Below, piece by piece: positions 1 to 6,416 of a stretch of DNA of 6,537 nucleotides (within the stretch, counting starts at the first letter, position 1; every line of letters starts with the position of its first letter). The translations under genes and the position numbers were made by a program. Below the pieces are notes generated by a model that saw only the letters and a program-made list of their open reading frames with translations, was not told the DNA's origin and ran no database searches. The stretch lies in assembly GCA_945860425.1 (NCBI GenBank), contig CAMAQU010000100.1, positions 1 to 6,537 of the forward strand. The letters run 5' to 3'. Source of the DNA: Sphingomonas paucimobilis (GTDB lineage Bacteria; Pseudomonadota; Alphaproteobacteria; Sphingomonadales; Sphingomonadaceae).

Positions 1-358
1 AAAACGTGCCGAACTTTTCGGCAGCCCGTCCCACGGCGCGTTCGCCCTGCCAGTGAAAGACGCGTTGCAGCGCGGTCGGCGAGAGGAAAAGCGGCATCGC
101 GATTTCGCGGCCCATGACAGTCGTGCGCATATCAATGTCCGCAACGCCCGCGAGGACATTGGGAACAAGATCACATTGCTCAAAACTCTCGCTATTGCGC
201 CTGCGCGTTACTTCATCATCAGCCGCGCCATCGATATAGTGAAACACCGGCCCGGGCAGGCGTCTGCGGGCCAATTCGCGAAAATCGGCAACGTTGTTGC
301 AATCGTCCAGCCCAAGACCCCATTTTGCGGCCGCCAGCCGCGATGCTTCATTTGTCAT
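1..358 (-). CDS. lldD: FMN-dependent alpha-hydroxy-acid dehydrogenase, L-lactate dehydrogenase type (5' part, cut by window edge)
   Basis: My own translation gives 119 residues, and the reading frame runs off the left edge of the window. The family oxidises L-lactate or related 2-hydroxy acids with FMN, usually at the inner membrane, passing electrons to the respiratory chain. Family marks seen: FHYIDGAADDEVTRRRN (residues 39-55), matching the conserved Y..GA.DE.T...N block, and SPTALQR (93-99) followed by H102 and GERAVGRAAEKFGT, which matches the FMN-binding PTA segment near the N-terminus of the TIM barrel. The catalytic His/Arg region lies outside the window. The ATG at 358 is chosen; an in-frame GTG at 379 is also possible, and neither has a strong Shine-Dalgarno. 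It begins 27 bp after the kinase stop, so it is probably co-transcribed with it. The family is certain; lactate as substrate and the symbol are likely but unproven, since glycolate and mandelate enzymes look alike here. Confidence 0.88.
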   Translation of the reverse strand, partial: MTNEASRLAAAKWGLGLDDCNNVADFRELARRRLPGPVFHYIDGAADDEVTRRRNSESFEQCDLVPNVLAGVADIDMRTTVMGREIAMPLFLSPTALQRVFHWQGERAVGRAAEKFGTF

Positions 359-385
359 GTCCGCCCCATATCTGGTCACCGCCGC

Positions 386-1075
386 CTATCGCCCAAGCAC
401 CGCGTCGATAGCTTGTTTTGCTTCGTCAAGAACCTGCTCATAGGGCTGCTCGGCGTCAATTTCGATTATTGGGGCACCATTAAATGTCAGTTTGGACGTT
501 GCTGCGACCTTTTGGGCGAGCAGCCCAACCTCATGGTCGCCCGCGCGCTTTAGGGCCGTTGCAAAGTCGATATTCAGGCGCAGAATAAGTGTAGGCCGAT
601 ACAGCGCCATCTCTTCGTAAAGCTGGCGCTCGCGTGCGGCCAGTCGGGCGATGATCGGGTTGCGCACAGGGGCAGCGGACAAGCCTGGCCCATCATAAAA
701 TCCGGCTATTTCGACTTGCGGATAGCGGTCGGCAAGGATGGCGATGCCCGCCCGCCGCAGCGCACATATTTTGTCAAAGCGCGCCTTACGGTTCAGCGAA
801 TAGCGATAGAGCACAAGGGCCGTCAAAAGATCGGGAATCTTCCCATTTGGGTCACGCGCTTGCCGCACCCTTGTCTTTAGAAAGCGCGCAAGCGGCGGCC
901 CAATCACGGGCAGAGCATCGATCTTGCGTCCCAATGGCCCCGATCCAAGCCCCAAATAGCCTGCCTCTGCCGGACAATGCTGACGAACATAAGGGAGAAG
1001 ATCCCCAATCAATGTTGATTTGCCGGCGCCATCCGCTCCGATAAAGGCGATAACCGGCGCAAGGTCTCCCGTCAC
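386..1075 (-). CDS. Thymidylate-kinase-like P-loop kinase, substrate unknown
   Basis: A 229-residue soluble protein. Residues 13-21 are a Walker A loop, GADGAGKST, and residues 116-119 (DRYP) match the DR(Y/H) motif of the thymidylate kinase fold. LILRLNID (about 153-160) resembles the strand before the lid region. The EPGG motif that follows the P-loop in true dTMP kinases is absent; the equivalent stretch reads GYLGLGSGPLGRKID. A housekeeping Tmk role is therefore unlikely. Start choice: the frame is open upstream to an ATG at 1147, but that would lie deep inside the methyltransferase gene. The GTG at 1075 overlaps the methyltransferase TGA as GTGA and has AGGGA 6 nt upstream (1082-1086). 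Its neighbours suggest phosphorylation of a nucleotide, sugar, polyol or lipid intermediate in envelope polymer synthesis; that is inference. Confidence 0.85.
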   Translation of the reverse strand: MTGDLAPVIAFIGADGAGKSTLIGDLLPYVRQHCPAEAGYLGLGSGPLGRKIDALPVIGPPLARFLKTRVRQARDPNGKIPDLLTALVLYRYSLNRKARFDKICALRRAGIAILADRYPQVEIAGFYDGPGLSAAPVRNPIIARLAARERQLYEEMALYRPTLILRLNIDFATALKRAGDHEVGLLAQKVAATSKLTFNGAPIIEIDAEQPYEQVLDEAKQAIDAVLGR

Positions 1076-1740
1076 CGCATGTCCCTGTAATAACCGAACA
1101 AGCCCATGATTTCGGTGAGTGCAAAAGCCGCAGCGAGCGCGACCCAAGCATAGATCCAGCCCGTCATGTTGGCGGGTAGCGCCGCCATATCAAAATCATG
1201 CCGCGCCAGCCAATTGAGGAACACTGCGGTTCCAAGCAGAAAGACTTTCTGGCGTTCTCGCCAAATCATTCGTTTCCACCAGAATTTATATTTGGGCGGC
1301 ACCCAACGTGTAAGCTTTGGCCAGAGCATAGGGACATTTTCGGCCCATGTGCGGTGCGCGTTGCCGAATTTTCCTATTAGAAACTCCTCCTCATATAGCG
1401 AGATCCGCCCGACATAGAGCGGATTTCGGACAAGTGAATAAGGACCGGTCGTGTTCAGTTCTGCGGCCTCTGCTGCGGCCTTTACCCGACCAGATGTGCC
1501 CAATGCTGCATGGCCGGAGGTCTTAATGCGGATGAGCGCGCCGAGGCTTGCCAGTAAGAGCGCGATCCAAAACCAAAGTCGGTCGGCTTCTGGATCGGCA
1601 AAAGGGCCACGGTCTTTATGCGCCCAAGAAATGACAACGCCAATGATCAGGGTCGCGTAAATATAGACACCACGAATGACAAAAAGCGTCTTTCCGAAAC
1701 GGGCCATCTCAGTCTGATACACGGTGTTAAAATCCTTCAA
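1072..1740 (-). CDS. ICMT/PEMT-type membrane methyltransferase, internal hairpin missing
   Basis: Up to 222 residues. TTGPYSLVRNPLYVGR (97-112) is the GPY..VRHP.Y.G signature of isoprenylcysteine carboxyl methyltransferase/phospholipid N-methyltransferase-type enzymes, which use S-adenosylmethionine inside the membrane. EEEFLIGKFG (117-126) matches the EE..L...FG block that follows. Normally about 35-45 residues forming a membrane hairpin lie between these blocks; here only four do. Apparent membrane segments are at about 19-40, 55-72, 164-178 and 188-215, the last two forming a C-terminal extension. The start is uncertain: TTG at 1740 is the longest and lies 18 bp after the upstream stop; GTG at 1722 has AAGGA 10 nt before it; ATG at 1707 is third. 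Its stop overlaps the kinase GTG. The substrate is unknown; a lipid or glycan of this locus is a guess. Activity is in doubt because of the missing hairpin. Confidence 0.82.
   Translation of the reverse strand: MKDFNTVYQTEMARFGKTLFVIRGVYIYATLIIGVVISWAHKDRGPFADPEADRLWFWIALLLASLGALIRIKTSGHAALGTSGRVKAAAEAAELNTTGPYSLVRNPLYVGRISLYEEEFLIGKFGNAHRTWAENVPMLWPKLTRWVPPKYKFWWKRMIWRERQKVFLLGTAVFLNWLARHDFDMAALPANMTGWIYAWVALAAAFALTEIMGLFGYYRDMR
1082..1086 (-). promoter_or_regulatory. Shine-Dalgarno AGGGA for the kinase, inside the methyltransferase gene
   Basis: AGGGA lies 6 nt before the GTG at 1075, within the last codons of the methyltransferase. Together with the GTGA stop/start overlap it indicates translational coupling and fixes the kinase start. 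Confidence 0.5.
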
Positions 1741-1758
1741 ATTCAGCCCGCCCGGCGA

Positions 1759-2916
1759 TTAGACTAAGATTTGGCTTAATTCCAGCGCACAACGCTGTGA
1801 GGCTGATCTATCTGATTGTGCAAAATTGGCCTCGCGCGCTGCTTCTTGCGCCGTTCGAAATGGGTCTTGTGGCGCAGATGCCGTCGCGAGGGCCGCAGGG
1901 AGCGCTTTATGGTTGTCGAGAACAGGCCCCAGATTCCAATGCGCGTAATTGGAATCTTCGGCCCAATTGGCAGCGTGAGAATTCAGGAAAATTGCTGGAC
2001 GAGGTCGGATGATCCATTCGTAAATCTGGCTGCTGACGTCGCCCAGATATATGTCGCCGGCCAGCGTATAGGTCATGTCGACACTGCGGGTACTGCCCGT
2101 GTCGATCAGGATTTGCGGCAATCTGTGCATTTCGGCAGGGACGGTCCCGCGCCAGCGCAATTGCCTGTGCTCCATAGATCCATGGATGAGCTTGCGGAAC
2201 AACATAACATGCGGCGCAAAGACCAGATTATACTGATCTTGCTCGGCAAAATAGCGCAGCACATCTTGCCCGAACCGATACCAAGAGGAGAGCCGTGGAT
2301 CGAAGTGCGGATTATAGACGACAACGGGTCGGTCATTCTCGAACAGCTTGGGCTTGCGGTTTAGATCCAGCGTATCGAATTTGGGATAGCCACAGGATTT
2401 GATACGGTCGGCCATAATGGGATGCCGGTCGATCATCCGCTGGCGCGTCTTATCGCCCGCAACAAGGATCAAGTCGAACAGCCGCAACTCATCGGAAAAG
2501 CCAACGGATCGATCGCCGCTGCCATGCGGGATGCAGACCAGCTTTGGCCGATCCAGATGCCAGCGCGATTTGAGCAGTGTCGAGGTAAATTCGGGAACGA
2601 CGAGCACATCGAAGGATTTGAGATAGTCCAAATGCCGCGCGAGGATCGCGACACGGCGGGCTGGGACAATGCGGCTCAGGGCAGAGGTGGCGATGTCCAT
2701 GACGGGGCTTAAGCCCAAACGCGTCACCACAATGCGTGCGTCGCTGGCGTCGTTTCCCATGAGCTGGCCGACTGCGGCTTCTTGCGCCGCCGATGAAACG
2801 GCAACCTCGATATGCACATCCGGGCGCAGGGCTGCCAAAGCGCGGGCAACGGGCAGGCTGTGCGCCACTTGGTGGACATCTTCATGGTTGAAGAGGAAGC
2901 AAACCCGCTGTGTCAC
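1759..2916 (-). CDS. CDP-glycerol glycerophosphotransferase family protein (TagF/TagB-like)
   Basis: A 385-residue protein with a GT-B-like layout and no membrane segment, so probably peripheral at the cytoplasmic face. The family moves a phospho-polyol unit from CDP-glycerol or a similar donor to a lipid-linked or glycan acceptor; the classic members build Gram-positive teichoic acids. Seen here: PHGSGDRS (130-137), matching the conserved His-Gly acceptor-side motif; YNPHFDPRLSSW (201-212) in place of the usual YAPT(W/F)R; FAPH with H236, the second conserved His region; and AGDIYLGDVSSQIYEW (276-291), matching the AD.LITDYSS..FD donor-site motif. The GTG start overlaps the HAD gene stop as GTGA, which fixes it well. 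Only a weak GGAA lies upstream, so translation is probably coupled. Donor and acceptor cannot be told from sequence. Confidence 0.85.
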   Translation of the reverse strand: MTQRVCFLFNHEDVHQVAHSLPVARALAALRPDVHIEVAVSSAAQEAAVGQLMGNDASDARIVVTRLGLSPVMDIATSALSRIVPARRVAILARHLDYLKSFDVLVVPEFTSTLLKSRWHLDRPKLVCIPHGSGDRSVGFSDELRLFDLILVAGDKTRQRMIDRHPIMADRIKSCGYPKFDTLDLNRKPKLFENDRPVVVYNPHFDPRLSSWYRFGQDVLRYFAEQDQYNLVFAPHVMLFRKLIHGSMEHRQLRWRGTVPAEMHRLPQILIDTGSTRSVDMTYTLAGDIYLGDVSSQIYEWIIRPRPAIFLNSHAANWAEDSNYAHWNLGPVLDNHKALPAALATASAPQDPFRTAQEAAREANFAQSDRSASQRCALELSQILV

Positions 2917-3581
2917 GCGGTTTCCAGGATCGGCCAGCCATGCTTTGCCGCCAATTTGCGCAATCGCCGGTCGGGGTTCACAGCCATGCCCTGTGTGGCC
3001 CAGCAGAACATGGGGGCATCAGAGGCGCTGTCGGAGTAAAATGTCGAATGGCGCATATTCCGCAGCCGTTCGTCCTGAGCACAGGCCTTTTCAACCATCC
3101 GTAACTTGGACGGTCCGTAGCAATTCTCACCTAGAATTCGAAAGCTGTAATCCCCATTGGGTAAGCGGGACTGACGCGTGGCCACGACCAAGTCAAAGCC
3201 AAGCAAGGAACCAATTTCTGCCGCGTAAAAATCTGGCGACGCCGTGGCGACCATCAATACGGATCCCCGCCTTTTTTCGGATTGAATTTGCGACTGCGCG
3301 CTTGCTGCCATATTTTTGGCAAGGGTTAGGCGGGCAAACTCCTTGGCCAAACGTTGAAGGGCCTCCGCCGGGATTCGCCGCCCGATCAGCAGGAAAAAAC
3401 CAATTTCCTTCAGATTCTTGCGCGAAAATAGGCCAATCACATAGCCGCTCATCGCCAAAACCCAGAGCGCCAAGAGCGCCAGTCGCCAAGGTGCGCGATG
3501 AAGGGCTGCAAAAATCAGAAAGGGCGTGTAGGTGCCAACCTTCGTCAAGGTGCGGTCAAGATCGAAAATGGCAAGGTTCAT
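2913..3581 (-). CDS. HAD-superfamily subclass IB phosphatase
   Basis: A 222-residue hydrolase with all HAD motifs. Motif I is FDLDRTLT (6-13, with D7 as likely nucleophile and D9 as acid/base). Motif II is TAS (113-115). The conserved lysine is K159 in YGPSKL, and motif III is YSDSASDAPM (D174, D178). The cap region between motifs I and II has a strongly hydrophobic stretch (about 33-52) and another near 60-67, recalling membrane-associated HAD-IB enzymes such as phosphatidylglycerophosphatase C; SerB-type soluble phosphatases are the other relatives. A role removing phosphate from a polyol, sugar or lipid phosphate is inferred from its neighbours. The ATG at 3581 is the most upstream possible start, since an in-frame TAA lies 12 nt before it, and it has no Shine-Dalgarno. 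The stop overlaps the next gene as GTGA. Confidence 0.87.
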   Translation of the reverse strand: MNLAIFDLDRTLTKVGTYTPFLIFAALHRAPWRLALLALWVLAMSGYVIGLFSRKNLKEIGFFLLIGRRIPAEALQRLAKEFARLTLAKNMAASAQSQIQSEKRRGSVLMVATASPDFYAAEIGSLLGFDLVVATRQSRLPNGDYSFRILGENCYGPSKLRMVEKACAQDERLRNMRHSTFYSDSASDAPMFCWATQGMAVNPDRRLRKLAAKHGWPILETA

Positions 3582-3603
3582 GGGCGGTGTTTATGCAAGC
3601 TTT

Positions 3604-3607
3604 GAGG
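3604..3607 (+). promoter_or_regulatory. Shine-Dalgarno GAGG for the nucleotidyltransferase
   Basis: GAGG lies 7 nt before the GTG at 3615 and supports that start. It sits in the 33-bp gap between the divergent HAD and nucleotidyltransferase start codons. That gap has no convincing -35/-10 pair for either gene, so the plus-strand promoter probably lies inside the HAD coding sequence. Confidence 0.6.
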
Positions 3608-3614
3608 CAAAAAG

Positions 3615-4415
3615 GTGACCAATAATCTTTCCCGTTGGACGGTGCTGGTCCTGGCTGGCCAGCGACCCGGCCCAGATCCAATGGCCAGCCATTTCGGCAT
3701 GGACTGGAAGGCGTTGGTTCCGGTGAGCGGGGAGCCGATGGTCACGCGCGTGGTGCGCACCCTGTCCAGCGTGCCGCAGATCGACCGGATCATCGTTCTG
3801 ACACAAGCACCCGACGCGTTGAGGCCGGCTGTCTCGGACGGCGGGTCGGCAGAGATTATGAGGAGCGGACGGGGTATTTCGACCAGCATATTGGATGTGA
3901 TGGATCGCGCGGATGTGCACTGGCCGGTGCTGGTGACAACCGCAGACCACCCGCTTTTGACCCGCGATATGGTGGAGGCCTTTTTGGCTGAGGCGACGGG
4001 CGATGTCGCGGTTGCTATGGTCGAACGCCAAAGACTGGAGGCCGCCTATCCCGGGAATAAGCGGACTTGGCTGCGCTTTGCCGATGGCGATTGGTCTGGC
4101 TGCAATTTGTTCGCCCTGACCTCGGGTTCGGCGCGTCCTGCGCTCTTGCTGTGGGCAGAGGCGGAGCAGGATCGCAAAAAAGCTTGGAAGCTGTTTTTGC
4201 ATTTCGGCCCGTTGCTGGCCTTGCGTGCGATCACGCGCACCATTGGTCTGGCGGCGGCGCTGGAGAAAGCGGGCAAGCGGCTTGGCCTTACCGCGCGATT
4301 GGTGCCGATGCGCTTTGCCGAGGCGGCCATAGATGTCGATAAGCCGAGTGATCATGCGCTGGCCGAGCAGATTCTCAAGCGCCGGTCAGACGAGGCGCAA
4401 ACGACGGCCGACTGA
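3615..4415 (+). CDS. MobA-like/sugar-phosphate-type nucleotidyltransferase
   Basis: A 266-residue protein with a Rossmann-like NTP-transferase domain. VLVLAG (10-15) followed by WKALVPVSGEPM (31-42, K32) is the nucleotide-binding loop and conserved Lys, although the usual GG.S.RMG is replaced by QRPGPDPMASHFG. TTADHPLL (108-115, D111) is the metal-binding Asp segment. GDWSGCNLF (158-166) and DVDKPSD (240-246, resembling the DVDTPED end motif of IspD/MobA-type enzymes) complete the fold. Such enzymes join NTP to a phosphorylated sugar, polyol or cofactor; beside a TagF-like transferase, making CDP-polyol is attractive but unproven. Cofactor guanylyl- or cytidylyltransfer is an alternative. The start is GTG at 3615 with GAGG at 3604-3607. 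It is the only plus-strand gene, diverging from the HAD gene across 33 bp and overlapping the flippase 3' end by 30 bp. Confidence 0.85.
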   Translation: MTNNLSRWTVLVLAGQRPGPDPMASHFGMDWKALVPVSGEPMVTRVVRTLSSVPQIDRIIVLTQAPDALRPAVSDGGSAEIMRSGRGISTSILDVMDRADVHWPVLVTTADHPLLTRDMVEAFLAEATGDVAVAMVERQRLEAAYPGNKRTWLRFADGDWSGCNLFALTSGSARPALLLWAEAEQDRKKAWKLFLHFGPLLALRAITRTIGLAAALEKAGKRLGLTARLVPMRFAEAAIDVDKPSDHALAEQILKRRSDEAQTTAD

Positions 4416-4417
4416 CC
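4384..4417. repeat. Inverted repeat spanning the convergent stop codons
   Basis: GGTCAG (4384-4389) and CTGACC (4412-4417) are exact inverted copies, with two more possible pairs inside after one A-A mismatch. The flippase stop lies in the left arm and the nucleotidyltransferase stop in the right arm. The loop is about 18 nt and no T-run follows on either strand, so it is at best a weak two-way 3' structure; chance is possible. Confidence 0.3.
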
Positions 4418-5918
4418 CCAAGGACTGTCTGTCTTCGATTGGCAAGGCATAGCGGCATGACGCCCAAAGTGCCGCCAGCATCAGCAGGATGAGGCCCGGC
4501 AGGGCAAGCCCAATTGGCAGGGTGTTCATCGCGGCGGCTAGCCCAAAGGCGAGGATCGACACGAGGCCTGCCCGAAGCGTGACCTTGCCAAATGGACGGG
4601 CAAATGGGTGGAGATTGTCCTGCCGGAAGAGCTGCGCCAGAGGAACGGCCGATGTCACGGTAAGACCAAGAGCAACGGCGACTGTCATGCCCAATAGGCC
4701 GGATTCTGGAAGCAGCAACAGTCCAGTGAGCAGCGCCACCGTGACACCCACAATGGAACTCAAAAGCTGGCTTCTATAGCGCGACACGACTTGCTGAATG
4801 GGCATGGCTGTGCCCGTTGCCGCTTCTGCGAACCGAGCCGCCAGCAACAGGACAAGCGCAGGATAGGCGCCTTCCATGCCTCTTCCGATGGCTTGTAAAA
4901 TGCTCTCTCCCCCGGCGATCAGAACAAGGCTGACCGGCATCGCGACGCTCAGAGAAACGCGGGTTGCAAAGGCATAAATCGGCTCGACTGCGGTCTTGCC
5001 GCCTGCCGAAGCGGCTGAGGCGAGTGGCGACAGAACATAGGCAAAAGCGATCCGGACGGTCTGGACGATGGAGGCGACTTTTCGGATCAGCGCAAATTGC
5101 GCCCCAGCAACTGCGCCTTGGGCACCGGGCAGCAGGGCATTGAGAACCAACGTTGGTACATCGCTGAACGCGCGGGCGACCAGATTGGCCGGCATGATCG
5201 AAATTCCGGCAAACCAAGTTTCCCGCCAGATTGGGCGTTGATCGGGGCCAGACGCAAGGAGGGACAAATCATAGTGGCGTGCGATCAGCCGGACGCATAA
5301 TCCGCAGATGATCACAAGCGACGCCAAATGGGCGTAGAAGAGCGATAAGGTGCCAAAGCCTGCAAGCCAAAAGCCGCTGGCCGCAATCAGGCGCACCACT
5401 TGCTCCCAAAAAAGCCGCAGGCGGATTTCAGCCCCAAAGACGCGGCGCGCCCGCAAGGCCGAGGTTGCGACCTCAATAAAAGCCCAAAGGGGGAGGGCCC
5501 AAGCAAAGAGGGTGATGAACAGGCCTAATTGCTGAACATCCTTGTCTGCCGCATTGAAGATATGGGTCAGGCTGGAGGCAAAAATCGATGCAAAAAGGGC
5601 GATCACCAAACAGGGGGTGACGCCCAATATGGTGGCGGCGCGCAAGGCTGCGACGGCTTCGCGTTCAGATTTTGCTTGTGGAACGGTTCGTTGCAATGCG
5701 GTTGTCATGCCGAGATTGGCGATATTCTGAACCAGTGTAATTGCGGCCCAAAGTGCTGTGTAAATCCCGTAACTGGCAAGGCCAAACAGCCAAACATAGG
5801 CGGGCTGTGCCACCACTTCGACAACAGCCCCAAGCCGCGCCAACAGCGTTGTCCCCGCGCCTTTGGCAACGTCGTGGCTGGTTACGTCTTGCGCGCGAAT
5901 GTCAGTGTCATTGGTCAA
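4386..5918 (-). CDS. Lipopolysaccharide/polysaccharide flippase, Wzx/MOP superfamily
   Basis: About 510 residues, rich in long hydrophobic stretches: I count 12-14 likely membrane helices, the first at about residues 24-46 and the last ending near 486, followed by a short basic tail (RRLRLV). The segment GTTLLARLGAVVE followed by LFGLASYGIYTAL is typical of the N-terminus of Wzx/oligosaccharide-flippase proteins, which move lipid-linked saccharides or phosphopolymers across the inner membrane. The substrate cannot be read from sequence. The start is chosen at TTG 5918 because AAGGG lies 6 nt upstream; GTG at 5936 would add six residues but has a poor ribosome site, and there is no ATG nearby. 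Its 3' end overlaps the oppositely oriented nucleotidyltransferase by 30 bp. It may head the minus-strand envelope cluster. Confidence 0.87.
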   Translation of the reverse strand: MTNDTDIRAQDVTSHDVAKGAGTTLLARLGAVVEVVAQPAYVWLFGLASYGIYTALWAAITLVQNIANLGMTTALQRTVPQAKSEREAVAALRAATILGVTPCLVIALFASIFASSLTHIFNAADKDVQQLGLFITLFAWALPLWAFIEVATSALRARRVFGAEIRLRLFWEQVVRLIAASGFWLAGFGTLSLFYAHLASLVIICGLCVRLIARHYDLSLLASGPDQRPIWRETWFAGISIMPANLVARAFSDVPTLVLNALLPGAQGAVAGAQFALIRKVASIVQTVRIAFAYVLSPLASAASAGGKTAVEPIYAFATRVSLSVAMPVSLVLIAGGESILQAIGRGMEGAYPALVLLLAARFAEAATGTAMPIQQVVSRYRSQLLSSIVGVTVALLTGLLLLPESGLLGMTVAVALGLTVTSAVPLAQLFRQDNLHPFARPFGKVTLRAGLVSILAFGLAAAMNTLPIGLALPGLILLMLAALWASCRYALPIEDRQSLGSVGRRLRLV

Positions 5919-5924
5919 AGCGCG

Positions 5925-5929
5925 CCCTT
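5925..5929 (-). promoter_or_regulatory. Shine-Dalgarno AAGGG deciding the flippase TTG start
   Basis: On the minus strand AAGGG is followed by a 6-nt spacer and TTG at 5918-5916. The competing GTG at 5936 lies upstream of this site and has only a distant CAGGG. This is the reason for preferring the shorter flippase. Confidence 0.5.
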
Positions 5930-6002
5930 TTTGCACACGGGAAGCGCCCTGTCATCCATGGTGGTTTTCGAACATCTGCTGAGCTGTTGCCAGTAGGGGT
6001 CG

Positions 6003-6407
6003 TTATTCCATCCCGGGAAAACGCTCAAACCGGGTCAGGCTGTCCAAATCGTCCATCCAGTGTAGCCGCTCAGCCACCTGAATATGGGCGTCAGGTGGCA
6101 GAGCTTCTGGGTCATCAAGCGTCACCGACTGGATATCGACAATGCCGGGGAGCATGTCTGCGTTGCGATAGAACAGCCCCGTTCCGCATGTGCCGCAAAA
6201 GCTGCGCATCGCGGCCCCTGATGAGTTGAACGTGATGGGCTGCCCCTGTGTCACCGTCAATTCGTCTTCCGAAAAGGCTGCCCAACTGACCAGCGGCGCG
6301 CCCGCGCTGCGCCGACAATCGCTGCAATGGCACAGCGCCACATGCTGGGGGTCCCCTTCCACGTCATACCGAATTGCGCCGCAATGGCAGCCGCCAGATC
6401 GTCCCAT
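6003..6407 (-). CDS. GFA family (glutathione-dependent formaldehyde-activating-like) zinc protein
   Basis: A 134-residue protein with the full cysteine pattern of the Gfa/CENP-V fold: GGCHCGAIRY (5-14, C7 and C9), CHCSDCRR (26-33, C26, C28, C31) and FCGTCGTGLF (70-79, C71 and C74). These bind structural and exchangeable zinc. The namesake was proposed to join glutathione and formaldehyde, but most family members have no tested activity, so only the fold is claimed. ATG at 6407 is chosen over the adjacent GTG at 6410 because AAGGAG (6414-6419) lies 6 nt upstream of the ATG. It starts 52 bp after the hslU stop with no visible terminator between, so it may be read from the hslU transcript. It ends 84 bp before the flippase start at 5918 and has no obvious link to the envelope genes. 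Confidence 0.92.
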   Translation of the reverse strand: MGRSGGCHCGAIRYDVEGDPQHVALCHCSDCRRSAGAPLVSWAAFSEDELTVTQGQPITFNSSGAAMRSFCGTCGTGLFYRNADMLPGIVDIQSVTLDDPEALPPDAHIQVAERLHWMDDLDSLTRFERFPGME

Positions 6408-6416
6408 CACACTCTC

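Noticed and set aside
53..553. A 166-codon plus-strand frame at the left edge
   Set aside because: It lies antisense to the LldD and kinase genes, both of which show clear family motifs.
1076..1147. Upstream extension of the kinase to an ATG at 1147
   Set aside because: It would overlap the methyltransferase by 76 bp, and the added residues precede the beta-strand and P-loop where the family normally begins; the GTGA-coupled GTG is better supported.
2669..3625. A 318-codon plus-strand frame
   Set aside because: It runs antisense across two well-supported genes and gives Pro/Arg/Ser-rich text without motifs; it is a shadow of GC-rich coding on the other strand.
3591..4355. A 254-codon minus-strand frame antisense to the nucleotidyltransferase that fits neatly between the flippase stop and the HAD start
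   Set aside because: Its translation is rich in Arg, Gln and His with no recognisable motif, while the plus-strand frame has a full NTP-transferase motif set and a good Shine-Dalgarno. The fit in position is a coincidence of the antisense frame.
5937..6002. Sigma-70-type promoter for the flippase cluster
   Set aside because: No convincing -35/-10 pair with normal spacing was visible; a promoter may still exist here or inside the GFA gene.
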